NCBI GenBank assembly: GCA_903912585.1
Contig: CAIWHY010000078.1
Location: forward strand, 1-11,143
Direction: 5' to 3'
DNA length: 11,143 bases
Source: an uncultured Thermoleophilia bacterium
Lineage (GTDB): Bacteria > Actinomycetota > Thermoleophilia > UBA2241
Shown: positions 4,766 to 11,109 of the stretch, piece by piece
Numbering within the stretch: position 1 is the first letter of the stretch
How the letters are laid out: each line of letters begins with the position of its first letter
Translations under genes and position numbers: made by a program
The notes under the pieces: model-generated
Databases searched by the model: none
Seen by the model: the letters and a program-made list of their open reading frames with translations, nothing else
Told to the model about the DNA's origin: nothing

Positions 4766-5920
4766 CTACCTCAGCCTGGCGTCGAGCCAGTCGAGCACGG
4801 CGCCGGCGTTGGCACGCGAGTAGATCGCCGGCGCCATGTGCCCGGCGCCCGGGAGGATCCTGAGAGTCACCGCGCTGGGGCCGAGCACGCGTCGCAGCGC
4901 GGCGGCCAGGCGCTGCGATTGCTGCACCGGGACAGTCGAGTCGGCGGTGCCGTGGTCGATGAGGAACGGCGGGTCGCCGGCGCCGATGTAGGTGATGGGA
5001 TCGGCGGCCTTGACCTTGCCGGGCACGGTGCGCACCGGCGCGCCGAAGTACTGTGACTCGAACGACGAGGGAGCTTCGTGGCCGGTGGGGCCGGCGTGGC
5101 TGGCGCGGAAGTCGGAGTCGACTTTGAGCATCGAGATGGGGCCGAACCAGTCGACGACGGCCTGCACGGCGTCGGACTGGCCGGCGTTGCCGAGGGCCGG
5201 GTCCGACAGCGCGGCGACGCCGGCCGAAGTGCCGGCCAGGGCCGCCAGGTTGCCGCCGGCGGAGTCTCCCCAGACGGCGATGTGCGCCGGGTCCAGCTTG
5301 AAGCGCCCGGCGTTGGCGCGCATCCAGCGGATCGCCGCCTTGACGTCCTGGATCTGCGCCGGGAACTTCGCCTCGCCGCTGAGGCGGTAGTCGATCGAGG
5401 CGACCGCATACCCGCGGGCGAGGCCCAGGAGCATCGGCGCCACCTGGCTGTCGCTCTTGTCGCCTGCCATGAAGCCGCCGCCGTGGATCGCGACGATCAG
5501 CGGATACGGCGCGGAGCCCGTGGCCGGCAGGTAGAGGTCGAGCTTCTCCGAGGGCGAGACGCGGGCGTACGCGATATCACGCCGCACGGTCGCGTGCTGC
5601 CCGCCGGAGCGGCTCGCGGCGGTCGGTGTCGCCGCGACTCCGGGCCTCGATGCGGCCGCGACGCCGGGGCTCGATCTGGCCGTGGCGCTCGGACTCGAGC
5701 TGGCCGCGGGCGCCGAGCTGGCCGCGGGCGCCGAGCTGGCCGCGGGCGCCGAGCTGACCGCGCTTCCGCCGAAGGCGGCGAGAGCGGCGCCCGCCGGCGT
5801 CAGAAAGAGCAGCGCGAACAAGGCGGCCGCGGCGGCCCTGAGCGCGCGCCGCCCGTCGCCGCTCGCGCGGGCCTGGCTGTTCAGGCGGGCGGGTCTCCTC
5901 TTGACTGCTGGTCGGTGCAT
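4766..5920 (-). CDS. Exported alpha/beta hydrolase (HSL/BD-FAE-like esterase)
   Basis: This 384-residue enzyme has a signal peptide: a basic lead, then a hydrophobic run RAAAAALFALLFL and AGAALA. Next comes a Ser/Ala/Pro-rich linker (about 55-108) with SAPAAS repeats, then the hydrolase domain. Oxyanion motif HGGGF (146-150), nucleophile S220 in GDSAGGN, D327 in HGTADSTVP and H361 in GAGHM form the expected triad. This pattern fits acyl or carbohydrate esterases of the hormone-sensitive-lipase/BD-FAE type, acting outside the membrane or at the wall. The substrate is unknown. ATG 5920 lacks a ribosome site, but TATCAT (5927-5932) lies 6 bases upstream, so a leaderless mRNA is likely. The gene is convergent with ppk2. 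Confidence 0.9.
   Translation of the reverse strand: MHRPAVKRRPARLNSQARASGDGRRALRAAAAALFALLFLTPAGAALAAFGGSAVSSAPAASSAPAASSAPAASSSPSATARSSPGVAAASRPGVAATPTAASRSGGQHATVRRDIAYARVSPSEKLDLYLPATGSAPYPLIVAIHGGGFMAGDKSDSQVAPMLLGLARGYAVASIDYRLSGEAKFPAQIQDVKAAIRWMRANAGRFKLDPAHIAVWGDSAGGNLAALAGTSAGVAALSDPALGNAGQSDAVQAVVDWFGPISMLKVDSDFRASHAGPTGHEAPSSFESQYFGAPVRTVPGKVKAADPITYIGAGDPPFLIDHGTADSTVPVQQSQRLAAALRRVLGPSAVTLRILPGAGHMAPAIYSRANAGAVLDWLDARLR
5697..5762 (-). repeat. 18-bp in-frame repeat encoding the Ser/Ala/Pro linker of the esterase
   Basis: The plus-strand unit GAGCTGGCCGCGGGCGCC occurs three times (5697-5714, 5715-5732, 5733-5750) with a partial fourth to 5762. Read on the minus strand it encodes the repeated SAPAAS between signal peptide and catalytic domain. 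Being six codons long, copy changes would only alter linker length. Confidence 0.88.
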
Positions 5921-5926
5921 GGACTG

Positions 5927-5932
5927 ATGATA
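5927..5932 (-). promoter_or_regulatory. Predicted -10 box for a leaderless esterase mRNA
   Basis: TATCAT on the minus strand ends 6 bases before the ATG at 5920, placing the predicted transcript start on the initiation codon. I see no good -35 box at 16-18 bases. Confidence 0.35.
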
Positions 5933-6023
5933 GCCCGGGTCGCGGCAGGGGCGAGTCGCCCGCTGCGCAGCAACGGACTAGTATGCCGGTTGTGCACCTG
6001 CCATGTGACAAGGGAGACCGGCC

Positions 6024-7235
6024 ATGAGCACTTCCTCGCGCTCGTCCAGACCGTTCGCGCTCGGCTCTGCTCTGCTCACGCTGCTCGTCGTGCTGCTGGC
6101 GGTGTCGGCGTCCGTCGCGCTGGCCGACAGCCCGGTGACGTGGCAGCCGGCGGCTTCGAGCTACGGCCCGCTGGCGAGCCCGACACCTTTCGCCACCGGC
6201 TTCCCGATCCCTGACGGCTATGGAGGCGCCAGCGGCGGTACCCTGCCGACGACTGCCGTCGCGGGGGGCGTCTGGGACGCCGCCTCCGGTGTCTTCACCG
6301 TCGGCTTCGCGATCCCGCCGATCACGACCGGTGGTCTGCCGTCCATGGCCCAGACGGAGCTCTCGGCGACGCCCCTCAAGGCCGACACCCGCCTGTCGAT
6401 GGTGTTCACCAAGGCCGCGGGCCAGCGCGTCGACTCCATCGCGATGCTTGCCGATCCTGACGCGCCGGTGACGCTCGACTACGCGCCGGCGGCCAGTCTG
6501 ACCGACGCCACCAGGTTCACGGTGGTCGCCTCGGTCGCAGAGCCGGTGGCCTCTGCCGGCGGCAAGGTGACCGCGGCCTTCGGCATGATCGTCGACTGCT
6601 CGCCCCTCGACGCGCGCGACGCCTACGGCAGCATCTTCGTGACCAACATGAGCTGGCTCGACGTCGCCCCACCGGCGTTCACGTCATCCGGCGTCGCAGG
6701 CCTCAGCGCCAACGGCGCCAACGGAGTCAAGGCGACCTTCGACGGCATCCTCTCGCCCGGTCTGCTGGCGCACTGGGGCGTGCTCAGCGCGAGCGCGGTG
6801 CACGGGTACGTTGACTCGGGCCTCGCGGCGGGCCTCACGGGCGCGACGTTCTCCGGCGGCGGCCTCGGCAACGGCTCCGACTGGCCGCTGGACTGGCGCA
6901 AGTGCCGCGTCACCAACAGTGTCTGGTCGAAGCACGACATCCTGTGGGGCGTCGCGGCGCCGCCGCTCGCCAAGGCGGCAGGCACGTCGCCGAAGGGCAG
7001 CGTGCGCGGCGCCAAGCCGACGTTCAAGTGGCGCGTCGTGAGCGGCGCCCGGAGCTACGAGGTGAACGTCTTCAAGGGCGGCAGGCAAGTGCTCAAGAAG
7101 GCCGGCGTGACCGGGCTCTCGTGGAAGGCCCGCAAGGCGCTGCCTCGCGGCGTGTACCTCACGTGGAAGGTGAAGGCCGTCAACGCCTCCGGCGCCGGCC
7201 CGTGGAGCACGGCACTCAGGTTCAAGATCAAGTAG
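6024..7235 (+). CDS. Secreted protein of unknown function with a C-terminal fibronectin-III-like domain
   Basis: The protein has 403 residues. A signal peptide covers residues 1-34 (ALLTLLVVLLAVSASVALA, likely cut before DSPVTW). The middle, about 35-310, is rich in Ala, Gly, Ser, Thr and Val with few charges, like an extracellular beta-strand protein, and I recognise no enzyme motif. Residues of about 317-403 look like one fibronectin-III-like domain: FKWRVVSGARSYEVNVFKGG, then YLTWKVKAVNASGAGPWSTALRFKIK, strongly basic and ending at a strand. GGGAGA (about 6011-6016) precedes ATG 6024, and TAGTAT at 5979-5984 may be the -10 box. A wall-bound or adhesive protein is plausible but unproven. 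It converges on the next gene with a 9-base gap. Confidence 0.8.
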   Translation: MSTSSRSSRPFALGSALLTLLVVLLAVSASVALADSPVTWQPAASSYGPLASPTPFATGFPIPDGYGGASGGTLPTTAVAGGVWDAASGVFTVGFAIPPITTGGLPSMAQTELSATPLKADTRLSMVFTKAAGQRVDSIAMLADPDAPVTLDYAPAASLTDATRFTVVASVAEPVASAGGKVTAAFGMIVDCSPLDARDAYGSIFVTNMSWLDVAPPAFTSSGVAGLSANGANGVKATFDGILSPGLLAHWGVLSASAVHGYVDSGLAAGLTGATFSGGGLGNGSDWPLDWRKCRVTNSVWSKHDILWGVAAPPLAKAAGTSPKGSVRGAKPTFKWRVVSGARSYEVNVFKGGRQVLKKAGVTGLSWKARKALPRGVYLTWKVKAVNASGAGPWSTALRFKIK

Positions 7236-7244
7236 GGGACGGCC

Positions 7245-7520
7245 CTACAGCTTGATCAGCACGACCTCTTCGCCGTAGCGCCCGACGCGCATCCTGCCCT
7301 TGAGGCCGGCGCTTCGGATCGCCTTCTCCAGTGCCTGGCGGACCGTATCAGGCTTGCGCCCGATCTTCTTGACGTCGACGTCCATCGCTCGCTCGCCGCT
7401 GGCCGCGAACGCCTGCACGAGGGCGGGGTAGAGGGTCGAGGGGGAGCGACCCGGCCCGTTCGGCAATGTCGCCGGGTCGCGCGGCTTGAGCAGGTCTTTG
7501 GGGTCAAGCTTGTCGGCCAT
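7245..7520 (-). CDS. Small basic protein of unknown function
   Basis: The product has 91 residues. ATG 7518-7520 is preferred over the upstream ATG at 7586 because GGAGGG lies 5 bases before it and the upstream extension looks non-coding. It starts with a polar Pro-rich segment (MADKLDPKDLLKPRDPATLPNGPGRSPS). A compact region follows: a helix (TLYPALVQAFAASGE), a basic helix (KPDTVRQALEKAIRSAGLKG) and final strands MRVGRYGEEVVLIKL. The helix-basic helix-strand pattern could bind nucleic acid, but I recognise no family. No cysteines or membrane segments are present. It is convergent with the secreted protein gene. Confidence 0.65.
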   Translation of the reverse strand: MADKLDPKDLLKPRDPATLPNGPGRSPSTLYPALVQAFAASGERAMDVDVKKIGRKPDTVRQALEKAIRSAGLKGRMRVGRYGEEVVLIKL

Positions 7521-7681
7521 TGCCGCCCTCCGGGGTCGGGGGTGCGTATCGTGGCGCGCCGCCCAGGCATCGCTCGCGATCCGCACGTGTCCCGTGCAGG
7601 ATACCCGAGAAGCGGCGCTCGCGACCGGCGCCGCCCGGCGCCCGCGCCGCGGTTCCGCCGCCGGGCGCTACCGGCTGGCTC

Positions 7682-7942
7682 ATGACGGCCGGCTTCATGG
7701 TCCGCGGCCTCACGGCTCTGGCGCTGGTGGCCGCCATGGGCGTCAGCGTGCCCACGGTCGCGTGCTCGCTCGCCGGCTTCGGCGCGGCCGCACGCGACGC
7801 GCGACCCGGCCGGCGCAGGCAGCCGGCGCCCGAGGGGGAGCGCGCACCCGCCCGCGGCCTCGCGCGCTACGCCGGCCTGCTGCAGCGCGTCTTTCTCGTC
7901 CTGGTGACGGTCTGGACCGTGGTGGTCGCGGCGGGGATCTGA
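7682..7942 (+). CDS. Small two-segment membrane protein, possibly a truncated larger membrane protein
   Basis: The frame encodes 86 residues: MTAGFMVRGLTALALVAAMGVSVPTVACSL forms one hydrophobic segment. A charged, Arg/Pro-rich loop follows (about 38-60), and then GLARYAGLLQRVFLVLVTVWTVVVAAGI as a second segment ending the protein. The GLLQR-hydrophobic ending recalls the end of DUF998-like membrane proteins, so it might be a remnant of one. No good ribosome site or promoter is visible before 7682, and ATG 7697 is an alternative start. Hydrophobic patterning in only this frame supports a real protein, but the evidence is modest. Confidence 0.45.
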   Translation: MTAGFMVRGLTALALVAAMGVSVPTVACSLAGFGAAARDARPGRRRQPAPEGERAPARGLARYAGLLQRVFLVLVTVWTVVVAAGI

Positions 7943-8022
7943 GGCCGGGTCGTCGACGGGGAGAGGCATCGTCACTCTGGGTCCGCGCGTTCCGGCGGCG
8001 CATGATCGAAGCATGAATGCGA

Positions 8023-8039
8023 GAGCGGTCACACCGTTC
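8023..8039. promoter_or_regulatory. Inverted repeat upstream of the winged-helix MNT gene
   Basis: GAGCGGT-CAC-ACCGTTC pairs six of seven bases around a 3-base centre, about 50 bases before the promoter of the next gene. It shares the 3-base centre, but not the sequence, of the palindrome at 8087-8101. It could be a second regulator site or the end of an upstream unit. Confidence 0.25.
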
Positions 8040-8064
8040 CAAACTAGGGGCATCCAATCGGCGC

Positions 8065-8101
8065 TTGTGCTCCACGGCTTCACACGACTACGATGCGTAG
8101 T
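8065..8101 (+). promoter_or_regulatory. Promoter and overlapping palindromic operator of the second MNT/HEPN pair
   Basis: TTGTGC (8065-8070), an 18-base spacer and TACGAT (8089-8094) predict a start near 8101, at the GTG (8102). A perfect inverted repeat ACTACG-ATG-CGTAGT (8087-8101) covers the -10 box and start site. A repressor bound there would block RNA polymerase, and the gene it controls encodes a winged-helix protein, so autorepression is the natural reading. Confidence 0.5.
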
Positions 8102-8755
8102 GTGATGATTACCGAAAGTCGTCAGAGTGACTTGTCGGCGCTGTTTGCCTCCGCGACGCTGCTTCCGCTGCTACGCGCGTTCGTCAGCGACCCTGCGCGC
8201 GATCTCTATCAGCGCGAGCTGCAAAGGCTCACGGGCGCTCATCTGCGCCAAGTCCAGCGCGACCTGCTTCGCCTCGAGAACGTCGGCCTCGTCACGCGCA
8301 GAGTGCACGGCAACCGCACCTACTATCGGGCCGTCGGGGCGCACCCTTCGTTCGTCGCGCTGCAGGCTCTTGTCGGCGCGGCAGATCCGGCGGGCGCAGC
8401 GCGGGCGCCCGCGGGGTCCGTTTCGCGAGCGCCCACAGGTTCCGCGGCGGCGCGGCTCGGGCTCGACCGGGAGGACACTGTCGCCTTCTGCCGTCGCTGG
8501 GGGATCATCGAGCTCTCGCTGTTCGGCTCGGTGCTGGGCGGCGACTTCGGTCCCCAGAGCGACGTGGACGTCCTCGCGACCTTCGCGCCGGATGCGCAGC
8601 GGTCTCTCTTCGACTACGCGGCGATGCGCGACGAGCTCGCGGCGATCGTCGGCCGGCCGGTCGATCTGGTGAACAGGGAGGCAGTTGAGAAGGCCGGCAA
8701 CCAGTTGCGGCGCCGGTCCATTCTGGAGAGCGCCGAGCTCGTCTATGCTGCCTGA
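8102..8755 (+). CDS. Winged-helix/MNT fusion: DNA-binding nucleotidyltransferase antitoxin
   Basis: This 217-residue protein has two domains. Residues 11-77 form an ArsR-like winged helix: ALFASATLLPLLRAF, then LYQRELQRLTGAHLRQVQRDLLRLENVGLVTRRVHGNRTYYRA. An Ala/Pro-rich linker (about 96-118) leads to a minimal nucleotidyltransferase with intact GSX10DXD (G142-S143, D154, D156) and a third Asp at D188 (VDLVN). It should adenylylate the HEPN partner encoded next and also repress its own promoter. GTG 8102 is chosen because the -10 box TACGAT lies 7 bases upstream, implying a leaderless mRNA. ATG 8105 is close behind. ATG 8093 would lie inside the -10 box and so probably outside the transcript. 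It overlaps the HEPN gene by 11 bases. Confidence 0.88.
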   Translation: MMITESRQSDLSALFASATLLPLLRAFVSDPARDLYQRELQRLTGAHLRQVQRDLLRLENVGLVTRRVHGNRTYYRAVGAHPSFVALQALVGAADPAGAARAPAGSVSRAPTGSAAARLGLDREDTVAFCRRWGIIELSLFGSVLGGDFGPQSDVDVLATFAPDAQRSLFDYAAMRDELAAIVGRPVDLVNREAVEKAGNQLRRRSILESAELVYAA

Positions 8756-9098
8756 CGACCGCAATGCGGCCTGCGTCCTCGACATGGTGCTCGCCGCGCG
8801 GCAGGCCATCGCGTTCCTGGGGGATCGGTCCGTGGACGACGTCGAGCGGGACGCTCTTGTCCTCTCCGCTATCGCGCACCAGCTCATCGTCGCGGGCGAG
8901 GCGGCGAGAAGAGTCTCGGACGGCTTTCGGCAACTTCATCCCGAGATACCGTGGAGCCCGTCGATCGGCATGCGCAACGTGCTCGTGCACGACTACGGAG
9001 CGGTCCTGGCCGGCGAGGTCGTGAACACTGTGCGCCACGACCTGCCTGGACTCATCGAGGCGTCGCTGCCGCTCCTGCCGGCCGGCGCTGCAGACTGA
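8745..9098 (+). CDS. hepT: HepT-type HEPN toxin, second copy
   Basis: This 117-residue HEPN protein starts at the ATG 8745 that overlaps the antitoxin stop by 11 bases. GGAGAG at 8725-8730 is too far for a normal ribosome site, so coupled translation is likely. The RX4HXY motif is present (R77, H82, Y84 in RNVLVHDYG), along with the family features VERDALVLSAIAHQLIVAGEAA and HPEIPW. The HEPN fold should give an RNase whose Y84 is the target of AMP addition. It is only distantly similar to the first hepT product, so the pairs are not a recent duplication. Its stop is 17 bases from the end of the convergent DUF389 gene. Confidence 0.9.
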   Translation: MLPDDRNAACVLDMVLAARQAIAFLGDRSVDDVERDALVLSAIAHQLIVAGEAARRVSDGFRQLHPEIPWSPSIGMRNVLVHDYGAVLAGEVVNTVRHDLPGLIEASLPLLPAGAAD

Positions 9099-9115
9099 GG
9101 CCCGGCCGTCCCCCG

Positions 9116-10108
9116 CTACAGCCCGGTCGTCCTCCCGCTGTCTTCGATGACGTTCACCGCGACGCTCCGCGGCACGTGTGCGCGCACCGCGCCGCGCAGG
9201 CTGTCGATCGGGGGCGAGGTGCCGGGGCCGATCGTCTTGACGACGATGTCGCCGGCGACCTGGCTCACGTTCTCGACCTGCCAGCCGGTCCCCCGGACCC
9301 ACTGCCGCGCGGCCGCGTCGGTGGCGCGGACCCACTGCTCGTAGCGCAGCGTGCGCAGTGAGGCCAGCGTGAGCGGGATCAGCAGCGCGACCACGAAGAC
9401 GGCTATGAGCACTTTGGCGCGGCGCCCGGGGTGCCTGCCGCGCTCCGCGGCCAGGCGGGCGTAGCCGGCCGCACCGAACACGACGACGCCGGCGACGATG
9501 ATCGCGGCGGCGTTGACGAGGAACAGGACGAAGGCGCCCCACGCCAGGTCCAGGCGCCCGGACCCCAGCGTGATGCCGACGACGGCGAGCACCGGCACCA
9601 GCGAGATGGCGATCGCGACCCCGGCGAGGATGTTGGAGACGTCGCGGCGCACGAGCGCGAACGAGCCGGCGACGCCGACGGTGACGGCGATCCCGAGGTC
9701 GAGCAGCGTCGGCGCCGTGCGCCCGGTGATCTGCGGGTTGGCGTCCAGCGGCATGCGGCTGATGCTGATGAGTCCGACGAGGAAGCCGATCAGGACGTTG
9801 ACGGCGACCCCCTCGACGAGCAGGAGCAGCGCGGCGAGGAGGTTGCGGCGCGATCCGGTGACGGTGGCCAGCGCCACGCCGTAGATCGGCGTGGCGAGCG
9901 GCGCCACGATCATCGCGCCGATCACCGCCGGCGTGGAGTCGCCGACGACGCCGCCGGCCGCGATGATGCTGGCGAGCACGAGCAGCATCCAGAACTGCGA
10001 GGTCTTGGCGTAGCGGTTGCCGGCGGTGAGGAAGAGGGAGTCCTCGATGTCGTCGAGGCCGTACCTGTTGTCGCCTCCGGCGTCGATCACTTTGCTCAGC
10101 CAGCTCAT
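9116..10108 (-). CDS. DUF389-family membrane protein
   Basis: The product has 330 residues. The conserved DUF389 signature lies at about 56-75 (GDSTPAVIGAMIVAPLATPI), with several hydrophobic segments between about 38 and 250: 38-54, 60-82, 90-115, 134-154, 160-182, 190-213 and 231-251. The soluble C-terminus (about 255-330) begins LRTLRYEQWVRATDAA and contains AGDIVVKTIG and SVAVNVIEDSG strands, probably a small domain on one side of the membrane. The family's biochemical role is unknown. ATG 10108 is supported by GGAGGAGG five bases upstream. It lies 56 bases after the deaminase-fold gene on the same strand and may share its transcript. Confidence 0.88.
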   Translation of the reverse strand: MSWLSKVIDAGGDNRYGLDDIEDSLFLTAGNRYAKTSQFWMLLVLASIIAAGGVVGDSTPAVIGAMIVAPLATPIYGVALATVTGSRRNLLAALLLLVEGVAVNVLIGFLVGLISISRMPLDANPQITGRTAPTLLDLGIAVTVGVAGSFALVRRDVSNILAGVAIAISLVPVLAVVGITLGSGRLDLAWGAFVLFLVNAAAIIVAGVVVFGAAGYARLAAERGRHPGRRAKVLIAVFVVALLIPLTLASLRTLRYEQWVRATDAAARQWVRGTGWQVENVSQVAGDIVVKTIGPGTSPPIDSLRGAVRAHVPRSVAVNVIEDSGRTTGL

Positions 10109-10164
10109 CCGGCCTCCTCCTGGCCGCGTTTGCGCTCAGTCTACCCACGCGCAGCCGCGTCCGG

Positions 10165-11028
10165 TCACCTGTACAGCGCCAGGCACTCCGCCGCGCGCAC
10201 GCCAGCGATCACTTCGACGATCGCGGGTCCGCGGCTCACGATCTCCGCGGCGCCGACGCGGATCCGCGACTTCCCGAGTCGCGCGGTCTCCTCGATCGAG
10301 GCGCCGAACACGATGCTGGTCAAGTTCGCCCACACGGCGAGTGACGAGCACATGGGGCAGGGCTCGCACGTGCTCACGAGGACGGCCCCGCAGAGGTCCG
10401 CGCTGCCGATGGCCTGTGCCGCGGCGCGGATCGCTCGGACTTCGGCGTGCTGTGAGGGGTCGCGGTCCGTGACGCCCGTGTCGTGGGCGCGCGCCACCAC
10501 GTCGCCGGCGAAGGCGACGACCGCCCCGTAGCCCTTGTCGCCGCCGGCCCGGGACGCCTGCGCCTCTTCGAGGGCGACGTCCATGAAGGCTTCCAGATCG
10601 ACGCGGACGATGCCCTCGCGGCAGCAGGATGCGCGTGGCCGCAGCTTGCCGTAGTCGCGCACGAAGCGGAGGCGCGGATCGAGGTGAGAGAGGAACATCT
10701 GGGCCGGCTTCTCGCACACGCGCCGGCACACGACCCGGGCGTCGAGCCCGAGCGCCTCGCAGGCGGCCAGGGTCGGACATGGGTCACTGCGCTCCCAGAA
10801 GATCGCCGAGTCGTTCTGCGAGCTGATGGCGACCTCGTCGGCGGGGACGCCCAGTGAGCCGCGGACGAGCGCTTCGTAGCCGGCGCGGGGAGTGGGATGC
10901 GGGGGTCGTGCGCGGCCGTCCCACCAGGCCATGCGTGCCGCCAGATCGCCGCGCTCGGCCGCCGCCCAGTCGCCGGAGCGGATCTGGCCGATCAGCTGTG
11001 AAGCTCGAGCGTCGACGGGATCGCCCAC
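10165..11028 (-). CDS. Cytidine-deaminase-fold enzyme fused to an N-terminal Cys-rich domain
   Basis: The protein has 287 residues in two parts. Residues of about 145-287 are a cytidine/deoxycytidylate deaminase-fold domain: HAE (H194, catalytic E196) and PCPMC (C224, C227) give the zinc site, in the order used by tRNA adenosine, guanine and related deaminases. The partner substrate is undetermined. Residues 1-140 have Trp and Cys pairs (C84, C90, C101, C105, C135, C136) around CPTLAACEALGLDARVVCRRVCE. This resembles the ATC-hydrolase (2-aminothiazoline-4-carboxylate hydrolase) family, but only tentatively. The start is GTG 11028: TAGGCT lies 6 bases upstream, so a leaderless mRNA is likely. 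The fusion suggests the N-terminal domain supplies or selects the substrate. Confidence 0.8.
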   Translation of the reverse strand: MGDPVDARASQLIGQIRSGDWAAAERGDLAARMAWWDGRARPPHPTPRAGYEALVRGSLGVPADEVAISSQNDSAIFWERSDPCPTLAACEALGLDARVVCRRVCEKPAQMFLSHLDPRLRFVRDYGKLRPRASCCREGIVRVDLEAFMDVALEEAQASRAGGDKGYGAVVAFAGDVVARAHDTGVTDRDPSQHAEVRAIRAAAQAIGSADLCGAVLVSTCEPCPMCSSLAVWANLTSIVFGASIEETARLGKSRIRVGAAEIVSRGPAIVEVIAGVRAAECLALYR

Positions 11029-11034
11029 GAAGCT

Positions 11035-11064
11035 AGCCTATCAGGCGACCTCGTGAGCGCGGAA
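11035..11064 (-). promoter_or_regulatory. Predicted leaderless promoter of the deaminase-fold gene
   Basis: On the minus strand, TTCCGC (11059-11064), an 18-base spacer and TAGGCT (11035-11040) place the predicted start on the GTG at 11028. The -35 box is identical to that before the isochorismatase-family gene. Confidence 0.4.
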
Positions 11065-11109
11065 AGGGCTTGGTCGCGGGGCGCCTCGGGCCAAGGCGAG
11101 CGACGAAAC

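Noticed and set aside
4511..5056. Plus-strand frame with HQIR repeats
   Set aside because: The repeated peptide is only a reading of the 12-bp minisatellite, and the rest is antisense to the esterase.
5078..6214. 378-codon plus-strand frame
   Set aside because: It is antisense to the esterase and enters the secreted protein gene out of frame, with no motifs or ribosome site.
7743..8075. 110-codon minus-strand Arg-rich frame
   Set aside because: It is antisense to the small membrane protein, shows no motif, and has compositional bias typical of a shadow frame.
8505..10148. 547-codon minus-strand frame
   Set aside because: It overlaps the DUF389 gene out of frame and runs antisense to the HEPN and MNT genes. 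Its Arg-rich composition is the usual shadow of high-GC coding sequence.
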